Origin: Paramoeba atlantica
Taxonomy: Eukaryota > Discosea
DNA length: 64,000 nucleotides
NCBI GenBank assembly: GCA_977017575.1
Contig: CDRNVI010000099.1
Span: 62,001-126,000, forward strand
Direction: 5' to 3'
Part shown: positions 49,072 to 58,889 of the stretch, piece by piece
How the letters are laid out: the number at the start of each line of letters is the position of its first letter
How positions within the stretch are numbered: the stretch's first letter is position 1
Position numbers and translations under genes: made by a program
Notes under the pieces: generated by a model
What the model was told of the DNA's origin: nothing
Databases searched by the model: none
Seen by the model: only the letters and a program-made list of their open reading frames with translations

Positions 49072-49701
49072 TTACTCGCGAACCATCGGACCATTCTTTA
49101 CAATGATGCGTGTGGATTCGACATTGTAGCGCATGGACTTCGATAACGATTCCACATCCAACGTTCCCCGTAACTCAGGATTGTTCGCTAGCCCCACACT
49201 ACGTAGTGACTGGGGAAGTGAGAAAAAATGGATAATGTTTTCGAATTCGTTGTAGTCTAAGTCTAGAACTTGAATTGAAGTTGGTAGGTGTAGAAAATTA
49301 AGCTCTCCACTAAAATTGTTTTGATTAAGCAAAACTACTCGCAAAGGGGAGGGAAAAAGCTCAAGCGGGAGTTCACCAGAAAGATTGTTCGCACGCATCA
49401 GGAGTTGAGTTAAGGTTGTCGGCAAATACTCCCAAGTGGGGGTACCACGTAACTTACGCACACACCAAAAGAGACGCCATAAGGTGCCGTCTTCCTCACA
49501 ATTGTTACCCTCCCACTCACACGCTGGAGTGTGCGTATTCCACGAGTTGTGCTGATTTTCAACATTGTCTATGAATCTCACCAAGTCATACTCTAAGGGT
49601 AAGGCATTCCCTTTGACCTTTCCTGTCCGAGAACCGGAAAGAGTTGTTTCGTCAGATGCGCGCGTAGAAGCCGTGGAGTAGAATGACATGAAAAGAACCA
49701 A
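49072..49701 (-). CDS. LRR family protein 12, 209 aa
   Basis: Shortest whole member. The leader MVLFMSFYSTASTRASD is the one most like a signal peptide in this set, though still weak. Then GKVKGNALPLEYDLVRFIDN, the cap ACEWEGNNC (Gly kept, next residue changed), and about four repeats: LPTTLTQLLMRANNLSGELP, FPSPLRVVLLNQNNFSGELN, LPTSIQVLDLDYNEFENIIH, LPQSLRSVGLANNPELRGTL. The C-cap is VESTRIIVKNG. Confidence 0.85.
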   Translation of the reverse strand: MVLFMSFYSTASTRASDETTLSGSRTGKVKGNALPLEYDLVRFIDNVENQHNSWNTHTPACEWEGNNCEEDGTLWRLFWCVRKLRGTPTWEYLPTTLTQLLMRANNLSGELPLELFPSPLRVVLLNQNNFSGELNFLHLPTSIQVLDLDYNEFENIIHFFSLPQSLRSVGLANNPELRGTLDVESLSKSMRYNVESTRIIVKNGPMVRE

Positions 49702-50560
49702 AAACTCAAGAATACACTTGCGTTGTTCGTAATCATATTTCTTTTGTAATTCTCATGTAATGTAACAGTATATAGAAAACATGTTTACTCAATCGATATA
49801 TAATGTTGCCTATTTAATAACACCCGTGCATTCCTCAACCCTCATAACAAATCCATATCGAAACATTGGACCCCTATTTACTCAGCATATCTTTTCACCC
49901 CCCTGCCTCCACACATCCTATAACTTAGGACTGGGATATCCAAAGTTTCGCGTCGCACGTCCCGCCCAAATTGTTTTCGTTTTGGATATGTTCCTATAAT
50001 ACTATAGTTTCCACTATAACTTAATTCACATATAACATATAAGTACATTCGAATTACTAACGCACGCTTCCAGTAAATCCGTTCTTGGTATATTCTTGGT
50101 AAGTAGTGGTTGATAACACTGGAAAGATGATCAAAGAATGATGGAATGTACATAAAATATTTAAATATTGATGACTTCAATGGTTCATGATACAACATAG
50201 TCAGGGCCATGGATGCGTTCTGGCAAATGGAGTCATGGTTCATGATGCATCATGGGCATCAGGGTCCCACAGAATCCGCCACGCCTGGTGAGCAAGAGAG
50301 GTGCATAGAACATCCTCTAGAACACACATACTGTATACCGTGTTTACTCGCCGTGTGAGAGACTTCCGGTATATGGAAAAAGCCTCATGCGCGCAGCACC
50401 GGTGTCGCGTTAGTGGGAAGGCAGGCGGCGTGCTCCCGTAGAAGGATCCCTCAGCGCATGGGGACTCGGAACCGTGTTCCGACCGGGGTGGTGGGAGATG
50501 ATGGAAGGGAGGCGCACCACTACTTTATAACAAGAGGGACAGTTCCCTCCCTAACGCCAT
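49702..50560. other. Intergenic region without a recognised gene
   Basis: AT-rich at first, GC-richer from 50250. ATGGTTCATGATACA and ATGGTTCATGATGCA repeat at 50180 and 50235. No coding motif seen. Confidence 0.4.
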
Positions 50561-50650
50561 CCGGAAGCGGGCATTAAAATAGTAAAAGTATGCCCGTTTC
50601 CGGGAGAAAAAAGATGAGCCAGTAAAATGTATTAAGGTACAGAAACTGTG
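50561..50650 (-). other. Hairpin and isolated SL-like core
   Basis: CCGGAAGCGGGCAT (50561-50574) pairs with ATGCCCGTTTCCGG (50590-50603), 13 of 14 positions. Thirty bases away, 50650-50637 (minus) reads CACAGTTTCTGTAC, sharing 13 bases with the SL core at 37065. The following bases (CTTAATAC) depart from the SL, so it is at best a decayed SL relic in the 3' region of LRR gene 13. Confidence 0.3.
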
Positions 50651-50823
50651 AGCAAAACAGATTATTGTGTCAACGTTCAACTAACAATTCTCAGAATAGT
50701 GGCTTTCCCTGTAACTGTCATCAGTACCCGGAATCTTGGCAGTAACTGGAGGTCACACGAGTCCGCATCCGACTTTCAGAAAAGCAGTTTTACCGACTCT
50801 CCTATGCGGTAATCTAGGTGCTA

Positions 50824-51663
50824 TTAAAATTTTACTTCTATTTCAGTATTCCAAATACTGAACGTCCATAGCGACCCGGGTAACTCAGAGCGCACGAAAT
50901 GGCCCGTCAGTTCGGTGTTACAAGAGACATCGAGCATGCTCAATCCCTGAGGAAGATTACGAAGCAGCAAGGGGCCGGCAAATGCATTTTCACCGAGGGA
51001 GAGCACCGTAAGGCAGGGCGGCAAGTGTTGCAAGGAAAGGGGTCCTGTAAATTTATTGGCCGATAACTTGATAATTTTCATCGTCTGCGGTAAGAACTTA
51101 AGTTCAACATTACCCGAGAGAAGATTCGCAGAAATATCCAACTGCAGCAAGCTATGAGGCAGTCTAGTCATGTCAGGTGTACCTTCAAAAAAATTGTTCG
51201 AAATGTTCAGTTCTTTTAGTCCTTGTGGCAAATGCGCCAAGTCTAATCCTCCTGTAAACTTGTTCTGGTTCAGAAACAAGTACGTGAGGCGAGGAGGAAG
51301 CGCATCCGTTGGTACAGTCCCACTCAAACGATTGTACGCGACACTACAAAACAAAAGACTTTCAGGTATCCAAACCCACCGAAGGGACCCTAGGAATCGC
51401 TGTTCCATCTCTACCCTTGATATTAGTTTTGTGGCACCGCTATACCAGTGAAGTTTAGTAATTCGTTTCTGCTTGTCGCAAGACACACCTTTCCACTCAC
51501 AGGCCGGAGTAGATCTGCTCCACGAGGCGTGAGGGGGTTCAATGTCCTGTATAAGACGCGCAAGTGCGTATTCCTGGGGAAGGTGGGCGCCCCGGACTTT
51601 GCTAGGAAGTACGGGTGAAGGGTCGATCGTGAAACATAAAAAAGGACTCAACATAGTTCCCAA
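50824..51663 (-). CDS. LRR family protein 13, 279 aa
   Basis: The leader MGTMLSPFLCFTIDPSP is followed by SKVRGAHLPQEYALARLIQD and the cap ACEWKGVSC with both cysteines, then a longer link (YSGATKLISRVEMEQRFLGS). Seven very regular repeats follow, for instance LPPRLTYLFLNQNKFTGGLD, LPQGLKELNISNNFFEGTPD and LPPCLTVLSLGENAFAGPLL. The C-cap is RSELPGSLWTFSIWNTEIEV. The regularity makes it the best template for the family's repeat. Confidence 0.88.
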   Translation of the reverse strand: MGTMLSPFLCFTIDPSPVLPSKVRGAHLPQEYALARLIQDIEPPHASWSRSTPACEWKGVSCDKQKRITKLHWYSGATKLISRVEMEQRFLGSLRWVWIPESLLFCSVAYNRLSGTVPTDALPPRLTYLFLNQNKFTGGLDLAHLPQGLKELNISNNFFEGTPDMTRLPHSLLQLDISANLLSGNVELKFLPQTMKIIKLSANKFTGPLSLQHLPPCLTVLSLGENAFAGPLLLRNLPQGLSMLDVSCNTELTGHFVRSELPGSLWTFSIWNTEIEVKF

Positions 51664-52360
51664 CTATCTTGGGGGAGACAAGAAAGTGTAACGAAGCAAA
51701 AGAAAGTTTTTTTTGCGAATCCACTTTATTTTACAATAAAACGAAGAGACTAAAATAGAAAAATTGCCAAATGATCATCCATAAACAAATGATCAAAAAA
51801 ATAAACCAAAAAAAGATTATCAATATCCAATCTGGGGGTAGGTGGCATGTATGATATCAATAATAACATAGTTTTGGTTCCACAGCTCAGCTCGGGCCCT
51901 GAACTCTCTTGTTGAGGTGAATAACAGCCTCTTAGAGGCATGCCCGGCAAAGTATGATTCAAAGCGCGCTGCGAGGAAGTTTCATAATTTTTCAACACCG
52001 CGATGATATAAACTGGGTGCATGACCCTAATTCAAACGTTGCTTAAAAAAGAATTAAACGAGTTGTGTGCGCGGATAAAGAAATTTTCTGGTACTCCCTT
52101 TAATAAAGCTCTGCAGATTCTCCGTATGATAAATATACTGCGTAGAGGACGGGCAACTGTAATTGGGGAAAAAATTTATAAGACCGTTTTCGAGGCTACA
52201 TTTTTTGCGTAAGCAGCTCGAAAATTCAGCGGCTGCGCTAGAGCCTGGTTCAGCTTGGCGGTTCCGAGTCGGTCCTCCAGGGGAGCGGGGTTTGGATGTG
52301 GGCCTTGAAGGCACTCCTGATCGCTTTCCCTTCGTATTGAGGCCGCCAGGTTGCAAGTTT
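51664..52360. other. Spacer; no clear gene
   Basis: Several small frames, none with a motif. The end (52225-52360) is GC-rich and probably belongs with the tRNA-like element that follows. Confidence 0.4.
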
Positions 52361-52430
52361 TGTCGACAGCGGGAATCGAACCCCCAACCTGCAGGTTGCA
52401 AGGCCCGCTGTCTGCCAACTACGCCCGCCG
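52361..52430 (-). repeat. tRNA-derived element (SINE-like) or tRNA pseudogene
   Basis: On the minus strand, GGGCGTAGTTGGCAGAC resembles a pol III A box, and GGGTTCGATTCCC matches a B box, with tRNA-like spacing. The anticodon region forms CAACC-TGCA-GGTTG. The ends (GGCGGGC, TGTCGAC) do not pair as an acceptor stem, although GACAGCGGG pairs with CCCGCTGTC. A second partial copy (AACTTGCAACCTGGCGG) follows downstream. It is therefore not a functional tRNA as it stands. Confidence 0.5.
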
Positions 52431-53348
52431 AAAGTTTAGTTTTATAGTTTAGTTTTATACCAATAGTTTAGTTCAATACCAACATCTTAATTTTGATTAT
52501 GCTTCGATTGAAAGCTCGACGTCTGAAACGTATTATTTCCAAAAGTGGTGTCAGCTGTTTCTTAGTCAAAGGAGATTTTATACACTTCACGTGTGCGGTG
52601 TTTCGGTAGATTCAAGAAGGCTATCACGGCATTTGTCTTCGAAAAATCATAAAAGTAGTACATCCTCTGATCCCGCTCCTTCAACAGGATCACTTTTAGC
52701 TAAAAGTCGCCATGAATGTTTCCAAGCACAGTGCAACGCCATGTGATATGCCCCGTGATATTGAAGTAGATTCAAGAAGGCGTTCAATGCATTTAGCTTC
52801 CAAACATAAGAAAAATACTTCCTTGGACGAGATTAAATCTTCAACTGGTGGTGCAATGCGGATTAGATTTTTTTCTTGGAATTCACCGGGAGGGTAAAAG
52901 AGATTCTAGTCCTTCGAACTCTGGATCTGTCCATTCGATGAATGAAGAGGGAGCGTAATCCAAAGGCAGTGGTTGTAAAAGTTCTAATGAAATCACCCAA
53001 TTTTCCACGCTAGAGAGACAAAATGATTTTACCGTTCTCCAGTAGTAAAAAGTCCATGTGTTTGCAGAATTTTCTGTGGAACAACGAAGACTTGAAGCAA
53101 ATTATGATGTAAATCCGGAAGCAAAAGAGGTTCAACACATGGTCAGTGTGAAAGGAAAAGCTCAACATGTAACTCCACATACCATTGTTAATAATATATG
53201 GTTGTTAATAATAGACGAACCCCCCCTTTACGTATATTAAACGGGGAGGGGGTTTACGTTGCGTCATTCAGCTGTAAAGATAGATTAACCTTGATGACGT
53301 TGCAGGGATTCGAAAAACCATTTGTGTGAATTTCACTGTGCTGTTTAA
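52431..53348. other. Region without a recognised gene; small repeats
   Basis: TAGTTTAGTTTTATA repeats at 52434-52470. AGATTCAAGAAGGC recurs at 52609 and 52769 in similar surroundings, suggesting an old duplication of about 160 bp. At 53219-53260 a palindromic C/G-run element (CCCCCCCTTTACGT ... GGGGGTTTACGT) is present. Confidence 0.45.
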
Positions 53349-53999
53349 CTACATTACACAACACCGACCTTGTTGGGTAATCTGTGTGTGTTCAACGGAG
53401 AATTGACCCCCGACCAGCGAGGCGGGGAGATGCCTTGAGGCGTACACGCCGCACAATCGGGGGTTCGAACCCAGGTTCAGTTGTTCTAACCCTGGCGGCA
53501 GCGACTCAAACCGAACCGCTTTGTTAAACTGGTTATGTGAGAGCCCCACCGCCCTGAGGTCCCGCGGTAAGGTGGAGAAATCGAGTATGCCGAAAAACCA
53601 GTTCGTCGAGAGTTCCAGCTGGAGTAAACCTGCAGGAAGGCTTTGAAAGGGCACCGTGCCCTCAAGTGCGTTGTTGTACAAAAACAAGGAGGTGAGCGTC
53701 CCGGGGAGATGCTCCCATCGAGGAATACCACGGAGTGTGAGTGCCTGGGTGGAAGCTTTGTGTCCAAAACAAGACCAGAAGACCCCGACCACTACTCCGT
53801 GCTCGTCACATTCGACTTCGTACCACTGGCACGCAGGGGTCCGAAGTGTGTTGAAGTTCGCGACAGGTTCGGACCGAATGTTTTTCAAAAACTCAACGAG
53901 GGTGTATTCCTGAGGTAGGGCGGCACTAACGCGGCCAAGACGACTTTGGGGAACGTCAGCGTTTCGTACGAAGGGCCACGAGGGAAAGAATGAGGTCAT
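53349..53999 (-). CDS. LRR family protein 14, 216 aa
   Basis: The leader MTSFFPSWPFVRNAD is followed by SRLGRVSAALPQEYTLVEFL and the cap ACQWYEVEC (Gly replaced by Glu). A His/Gly-containing link (FWSCFGHKASTQALTLRG) follows, then four repeats: LPGTLTSLFLYNNALEGTVP, LPAGLLQLELSTNWFFGILD, LPRDLRAVGLSHNQFNKAVR and LPPGLEQLNLGSNPRLCGVY. The C-cap reads VEHTQITQQGRCCVM. The -CCVM ending resembles a C-terminal prenylation box (CaaX-like), though the family otherwise lacks one. GC-rich codon use. Confidence 0.84.
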   Translation of the reverse strand: MTSFFPSWPFVRNADVPQSRLGRVSAALPQEYTLVEFLKNIRSEPVANFNTLRTPACQWYEVECDEHGVVVGVFWSCFGHKASTQALTLRGIPRWEHLPGTLTSLFLYNNALEGTVPFQSLPAGLLQLELSTNWFFGILDFSTLPRDLRAVGLSHNQFNKAVRFESLPPGLEQLNLGSNPRLCGVYASRHLPASLVGGQFSVEHTQITQQGRCCVM

Positions 54000-54858
54000 T
54001 TAAAAGGAAAATAGTAATTTCGAAAGGAACGTAAATTTGAAATGTTTTATCGATTGCGACGCAAAAAATGACCATTTCTTTCGACAAAACATGGGCGTAA
54101 ATAAACATTTCCGCCCTAAATATTATATATATGAAACGATGTTGTTCGTACATGGAGAAATAAACCTCTAAAATGACCTGAGGAAACGGGGATCATACGC
54201 GTAACAGAATTAGTCGAATTCGACGCGAGGGTAGAGGAACTAATCTTGGAATGTGGAATACTATAAAATACTACAGAAAGGTCTAGATCCTTTATACTAA
54301 TTTAGATCACCTGATAGGAAGAGAACAGGTTTTGGATCAAAATAGCCAAGTCTCTCTTCCTGGAAGGGGGGGTGGGGGGAAATATTGACCTTTGAAGAAA
54401 AATTGGTGAAAGGGGACTTTTTTCCCCCGAAAAAAACTTGAATTTTTTTCACGGTGGTTTCTCAAACAAAATTTCAGTATTATCCAAACGAGTGATTAAG
54501 CATCATATTTTTGTTACTTACACGACTCCTCTCTATGTTTTTTCTTTGCACAGGCTGTAAAATGTATGACAGTATCACTTTTTGTAGTTGGGAACCTTGG
54601 ATGACGTGATGATAGAAGCCTGTACCGTACGATGTGAATTAAAGAGTTCTTGTAATCCGCTGTTTAAGGAATTCGAAATTATTGTCCAGGCTCAGAACCA
54701 GAACCAAGATAGAGCTCATACATTTTCTTGTTTGGTATATTTTATTAAGTGAAGTACGAAGCTAAAAGTTTTTTGGGGAAAAAAGTCCCTTTAGACCGAA
54801 AAGTTGACCTTTTTTGGAATGGTTTAATCGTATCTTACAGTACAGCTTTCATTGTAGT
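54000..54858. other. Intergenic, no gene; G-run element near 54335-54385
   Basis: CAAGTCTCTCTTCCTGG followed by a G run recalls the CCCAGTAAGAG family seen at 14345 and 62329. AAAAAAGTCCC phrases at 54414 and 54779 are inverted relative to each other and to 57655-57680. No gene is seen. Confidence 0.4.
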
Positions 54859-55635
54859 CTAAAAATACGACTTGCAAACAATTTTTGTATTGTCGTACAC
54901 GAACTGGGTTGGAATTGCAGCCATGTTACCCTTTTCAATGGTTCCTCCGAGGTCATGGTTGTATTGTAGCGTTAGTATACGCAACGACGGAGGGAGGAAG
55001 TTAAATTGGAGCACGCCAGAAAACTGATTTTCATCAAGTCGAAGGTGACGCAGATTTGTAGGAAGGTTTCCCAAATCAGGCGTACCCAAGAAAGCGTTGC
55101 TATTTAAGAGAAGATCAAGCATTCCACGCGGCATGGATGCCAAATCGACAGGACCGATAAAGTAATTCCTCGTCAAAATTAGTTGACACAAACTACGTGG
55201 CAAAGTGCTCATCTCTATTTCACCTTCAAACTTATTCTCTCGCAGGTCTAACGTCACAAGCCCAGGAGGAAGGTGCTCAAACATGAGGACACCTGAAAAT
55301 TTATTTTCACTCAGATTCAGTGACTGAAGCGTAGAGGGAATTTGTTCAAACGAGACCGTACCAGAGAGCGCATTATTCGTTACATCGAATTGAGTGGTCG
55401 TAGGAGGAAGAAATGCCCAGTTTAAGGTGCCGCGTAGTTTGCGGTGATCCCAACGAATTGAGTTGACCTTATTAGGAGGCACGGATCCAATGCCACTCCA
55501 GTAGCGTGCTTGATTGGACTCAGCCCAGCTAGATAACCGATTTTCAACTTTTTCGACTAATCGGCTTAAATGATATTCATGGGGGAAGCTCGCTTTGCTT
55601 ACTTTGCCAACTCGAGATTGGGTTGTTGTGTTCAT
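54859..55635 (-). CDS. LRR family protein 15, 258 aa, cap cysteines lost
   Basis: It lacks a leader: MNTTTQSRVGKVSKASFPHE reaches the LPQEY-like box at once. The cap reads QARYWSGIGS where others have PACEWKGVSC: the Trp and Gly stay but both cysteines are replaced. Seven regular repeats follow (IPSTLQSLNLSENKFSGVLM, LPPGLVTLDLRENKFEGEIE, LPTNLRHLRLDENQFSGVLQ), and the C-cap YDNTKIVCKSYF. The upstream region (55785-55995) shares a non-coding block with that of gene 16. Confidence 0.86.
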   Translation of the reverse strand: MNTTTQSRVGKVSKASFPHEYHLSRLVEKVENRLSSWAESNQARYWSGIGSVPPNKVNSIRWDHRKLRGTLNWAFLPPTTTQFDVTNNALSGTVSFEQIPSTLQSLNLSENKFSGVLMFEHLPPGLVTLDLRENKFEGEIEMSTLPRSLCQLILTRNYFIGPVDLASMPRGMLDLLLNSNAFLGTPDLGNLPTNLRHLRLDENQFSGVLQFNFLPPSLRILTLQYNHDLGGTIEKGNMAAIPTQFVYDNTKIVCKSYF

Positions 55636-55784
55636 TTCGAAGGAGATGAAAATTTGTGAATGTTAACAGATAATACCTTATTATGCCAATGATATGGCCA
55701 AAACAAGTCATCACTTAAAACGTTCCATTCGATCGATTAAAAGGCAGGTATTCATTTTCTCTATCTACATATTGAAGTTTGAGT

Positions 55785-55995
55785 CGTTGCAATCTGTCTA
55801 GGTCTCTTGACAATACAAGTTTGTCCATTTCAAGAAAATTACAAGTGTGTCTATTCGGCTAAACGAAGTAAATCATCGGTTCTAGGTTTCACCGACTATA
55901 CTAACATATTAAACGTTCAGTCGAAAGGTGGTGAATATGTGCTACATCAAGAATCTCAGACCATGATAACATAACTTAGTACATCACGAAGATGG
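55785..55995. promoter_or_regulatory. Conserved non-coding block, copy 1
   Basis: About 150 bases upstream of LRR gene 15. It matches 61597-61808, upstream of LRR gene 16, including TTGTCCATTTCAAGAAA, ATCATCGGTTCTAGG, AACGTTCAGTCGAAAGGTGG and CATCA(C/T)GAAGATGGAAT in the same order. It has no open frame. It is either a shared regulatory or RNA-processing region or an unrecognised repeat. Confidence 0.55.
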
Positions 55996-56029
55996 AATCG
56001 TCTAACCAGTGGCTGAGTACCGGGGACAT

Positions 56030-56095
56030 ATTGTGACCCCCCTTTTATTATGGACACTTTTTCGGCCTTTGTCCATAATAAAGGGGGGGGTAATG
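56030..56095. repeat. Palindromic C/G-run element
   Basis: TGTGACCCCCCTTTTATTAT then GGACA pairs with TGTCCATAATAAAGGGGGGG, about 20 bases per arm. Same design as the elements at 56809 and 59622 but with a different arm sequence. Confidence 0.8.
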
Positions 56096-56701
56096 AAAAG
56101 GGTCGGAAAAAATTGGCGCCGCTTCGCGGCGCCGTGTTTACTCATAATAGGGCAAAAATATAATCTGAACTGCACAATGCATAAAGTATAGTTTAGATTA
56201 TACGTAAAATATAATCTAAACTGTAAAATACACGGTCAAGAGAGCGGGCGAGAACGGCGGGCGAGGAGATTAGACGAATAGGGAAGGAGAAGAGGGTTGA
56301 ATTCTACTTACATGTATGTTCACGATGTGCATGTACTCACAATGTGTATGTACTTCACAATGTATGTTGTATACCAAAATATTTTTTCTATGTTTTTTTT
56401 TCTTTTTTTCTCTCGTCTGCGAGCAAACTAATGGTATCAGCAGAAAAGAATATACAATGTATAAAAAGAATATACAATAGAAAATTCTATACAATGTATA
56501 GAAAAGAATATACAATGTATTAGTGGGTTGTTTTGCTAAGGCTCTCATACGTTGACCTTTTCCCGCTTGTTTTTCACAATGTCACATTGTGTTTGTCTCT
56601 GATCTTCGATGTGTCCTCACATGGAAAAACGATTCCGATATCCCTCGTGACTTTTTCAGATTTCTGAAGTCTCATGGAATCGTACTACTGAGAAGAATGA
56701 T
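56096..56701. other. AT-rich spacer with ACAATGTA repeats
   Basis: TATAATCTAAACT-like phrases are inverted around 56160-56225. ACAATGT(G)TATGTAC and GAATATACAATGTATA units repeat at 56315-56520. No gene is seen. Confidence 0.45.
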
Positions 56702-56808
56702 GTAAACCCCCCCGCGCACATTAGTTACATCACGTATTAGTTACGTATCACTTATTAGTGACATAAAACGATAAAAATCACTTATTAGTTACGAACCACT
56801 TATTAGTT

Positions 56809-56880
56809 ACTGTGACCCCGCCCTTTAATATGCACACGTTTTTGGGGTTTGTGCATATTAAGGGGGGGGGGGTAAGAGGG
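56809..56880. repeat. Palindromic C/G-run element TTTAATATGCAC
   Basis: TACTGTGACCCCGCCCTTTA then ATATGCACACG pairs with TGTGCATATTAAGGGGGG. Relatives are at 57690-57750 (right-type arms in tandem, ending GGGTCACAGTAC) and 59622-59700. Confidence 0.8.
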
Positions 56881-56889
56881 AGAAGAACC

Positions 56890-57541
56890 CGCCCCTCCGG
56901 AAAAAAGAGGAATTGCTTTATCCCACTTGCTGGTACGACAGCATGGAAAACCAATTTGGCGGAAAAGTTGTGCGAAAGCCTTTGTGTCCTCAAGCAAGTG
57001 ATGCCACAGGAAGTTAGTGAAGTGCAGGAGAAACTTTTGAACCTTGGGGAAAACGATTTCCAGGAAAAACATCGAATATTTTCAGAGTGTGGTCCAAAAT
57101 TTTTGAACGCCATGACCAGTGCTCGCATGAAGCGTGGCGTCGTTACTCCGAAACTTGGAGGGGTTACTCGCTGGTGCTCCGACAAGTTCACGTCCATGGA
57201 ATTTCTGGCAAACTATTCAGTTATTCATCGAAGAAGCAAAAAAAGGGCCACGAGAATATAATTCCATTAAGCGGTGTCAAAAAATCTTGACTAAATACGG
57301 CTCACAATGCATTCAGAAGCAGTGTGAATTTTTTTTGAGCGAATGTAGTGAACTACATGCGGCACTCAAGGAATTTAGTGAAAGCAAAGATACTCCTATG
57401 GCCACACACGTTTGCCAAATGTTGGAGCATCTATACGAAATTTCCGAAGGTACAGGAGCACCACAAGGATTACGATCATCCCTTTTGCACCACAAGAAAA
57501 GACTAGATAAGAATCATAACATGCGTCCTGGAAACAGGTAA
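56890..57541 (+). pseudogene. hAT transposase middle region, frameshifted
   Basis: The first frame to 57261 reads IPLAGTTAWKTNLAEKLCES and GGVTRWCSDKFTSMEFLANY, matching the hAT pattern T-R-W-x-S followed by a helix. The protein continues from about 57205 in the next frame as FIEEAKKGPREYNSIKRCQK, ELHAALKEFSESKDTPMATH and VCQMLEHLYE, so one frameshift separates them. The frame ends with TAA at 57539-57541. Directly after comes MWFRPSWIV, the beginning of the segment seen at 17. The catalytic Asp residues of hAT are not located. Confidence 0.5.
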
Positions 57542-57759
57542 TGTGGTTTCGACCAAGTTGGATTGTCCTGTTCGGTCGGCCAATACGTCAACATGCTTTG
57601 TGATATTGGCGAACTGAAATTTTGTCTGCGCAACCACCGTGAAAAAAAGTTATTTTTTTTGGGAGGAAAAAAAGTCCCCTTTCACCAAAATTTGTGCATA
57701 TTAAGGGGGGAAGGGAAGGGGGTGCATATTAAAGGGGGGGTCACAGTACGTAGAGTAAA

Positions 57760-58510
57760 TAATTCGAAAATTCTTTTTTTTTGCTTGGAACTTCTTCCCT
57801 CTTGGAAATTCGTATTTTCATATTTTATTCTTCTCTTCGCCAAGAGGCAACAGCCTTAGCCTCTGAGTAACCCGAGGATTTGGGAACCAATACTACGAAT
57901 TGAAAAGAAACCACCTTTACACACCCACACGAAACCCACACCACACCCACAACCAAAGGGGGGCTGGTCACCCCCCCTCCCTTTTTTTTTATACCCCCCT
58001 TTTAAGATTCACGATCGCACGCCTGACCGTTCAACAGCGATGATTCGCTCTCGCGGGGACGGAGCGGAAGGTTCCTCAGCTTGCTCTGAGGCGTCCATAG
58101 CCCTTAGTTGGCCAAACGGACGTAATACTAACTAACTAACTAACACCCACAACCATGCGAATTATACGAATTGAAAGTGACGACGAAACAATATTCGAAA
58201 TGATCAATGAATCACCAAACGAGTGCTGAAGAGAAACTGCAAAATTCATAAATGAAGCGGAATTCTGCAAAGAGAGAGAAGCCTGGACCCAAACTAAAAC
58301 AGGTGCCCAGAATTGTGATATTTATATTGCTAAATGCTGATTACCGTTTAAATTGCACATTTAAAGCAAGAGCGGAGGGACAAGGTATCGTCAAAACTTC
58401 TTCTGTGAAAACTTCTACTCGTAACTAATAAAGTTGGAATTCGATGTTTTGATAAATCACTTATTAATTACGAAAATCCTATGTAACTAATGTGCGTGCG
58501 GGGGGGGGTT
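57760..58510. other. Inner 3' part of the 56702 element, no gene
   Basis: A hairpin CCTCAGCTTGCTCTGAGG lies at 58074-58091 within a GC-rich island (58020-58120), followed by ACTAACTAACTAACTAAC. The rest is AT-rich. Confidence 0.4.
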
Positions 58511-58513
58511 TAC

Positions 58514-58889
58514 TGTTTCGCCTACTTGAGAGTACGTCGATTTTAAACTACTTACTTGACAAGAAACAAAGTACAAACGAAAAATTATTTTATGCCAAAA
58601 ATACTCACTTCTGGGCCCTTTGTGCCGTGCTTTCGACAAACAATGCGAAAATTTAAAAATCACATTGGAGCCGCTTCCCGACTACAAAAGAATCCGTTCC
58701 CCCAGATGGAAAAGTCGACGTCTCCAAGCCTTGAAACAAGATACGCTTTATGACTTACAATTAAGTTAATGCAGAAAGAAGAGGAAGAGGACGACGACCT
58801 CTGAACCCGCAAACTTGCCACAAAAAAAGGAAAATTATTCGCCCAAGGACGAATGTTGCTAAGATTTTTTCAAAACGCAAAGAGACATA
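58514..58889. other. Spacer with a short basic frame
   Basis: The frame 58556-58753 (65 codons) is Lys/Pro-rich without a motif. I do not call a gene. Confidence 0.35.

Larger units (their letters stand above)
56702..58513 (+). mobile_element. hAT-type element with inverted ends and nested small elements
   Basis: The left end GTAAACCCCCCCGCGCACAT then TAGTTAC is inverted at the right end, ending GGGGTTTAC at 58513. Inside both ends CACTTATTAGTTAC-like phrases repeat, as hAT subterminal repeats do. Two small palindromic elements are nested (56809-56880 and about 57690-57750). No 8-bp target duplication is evident, so the ends may not belong to the hAT gene inside. Confidence 0.6.
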
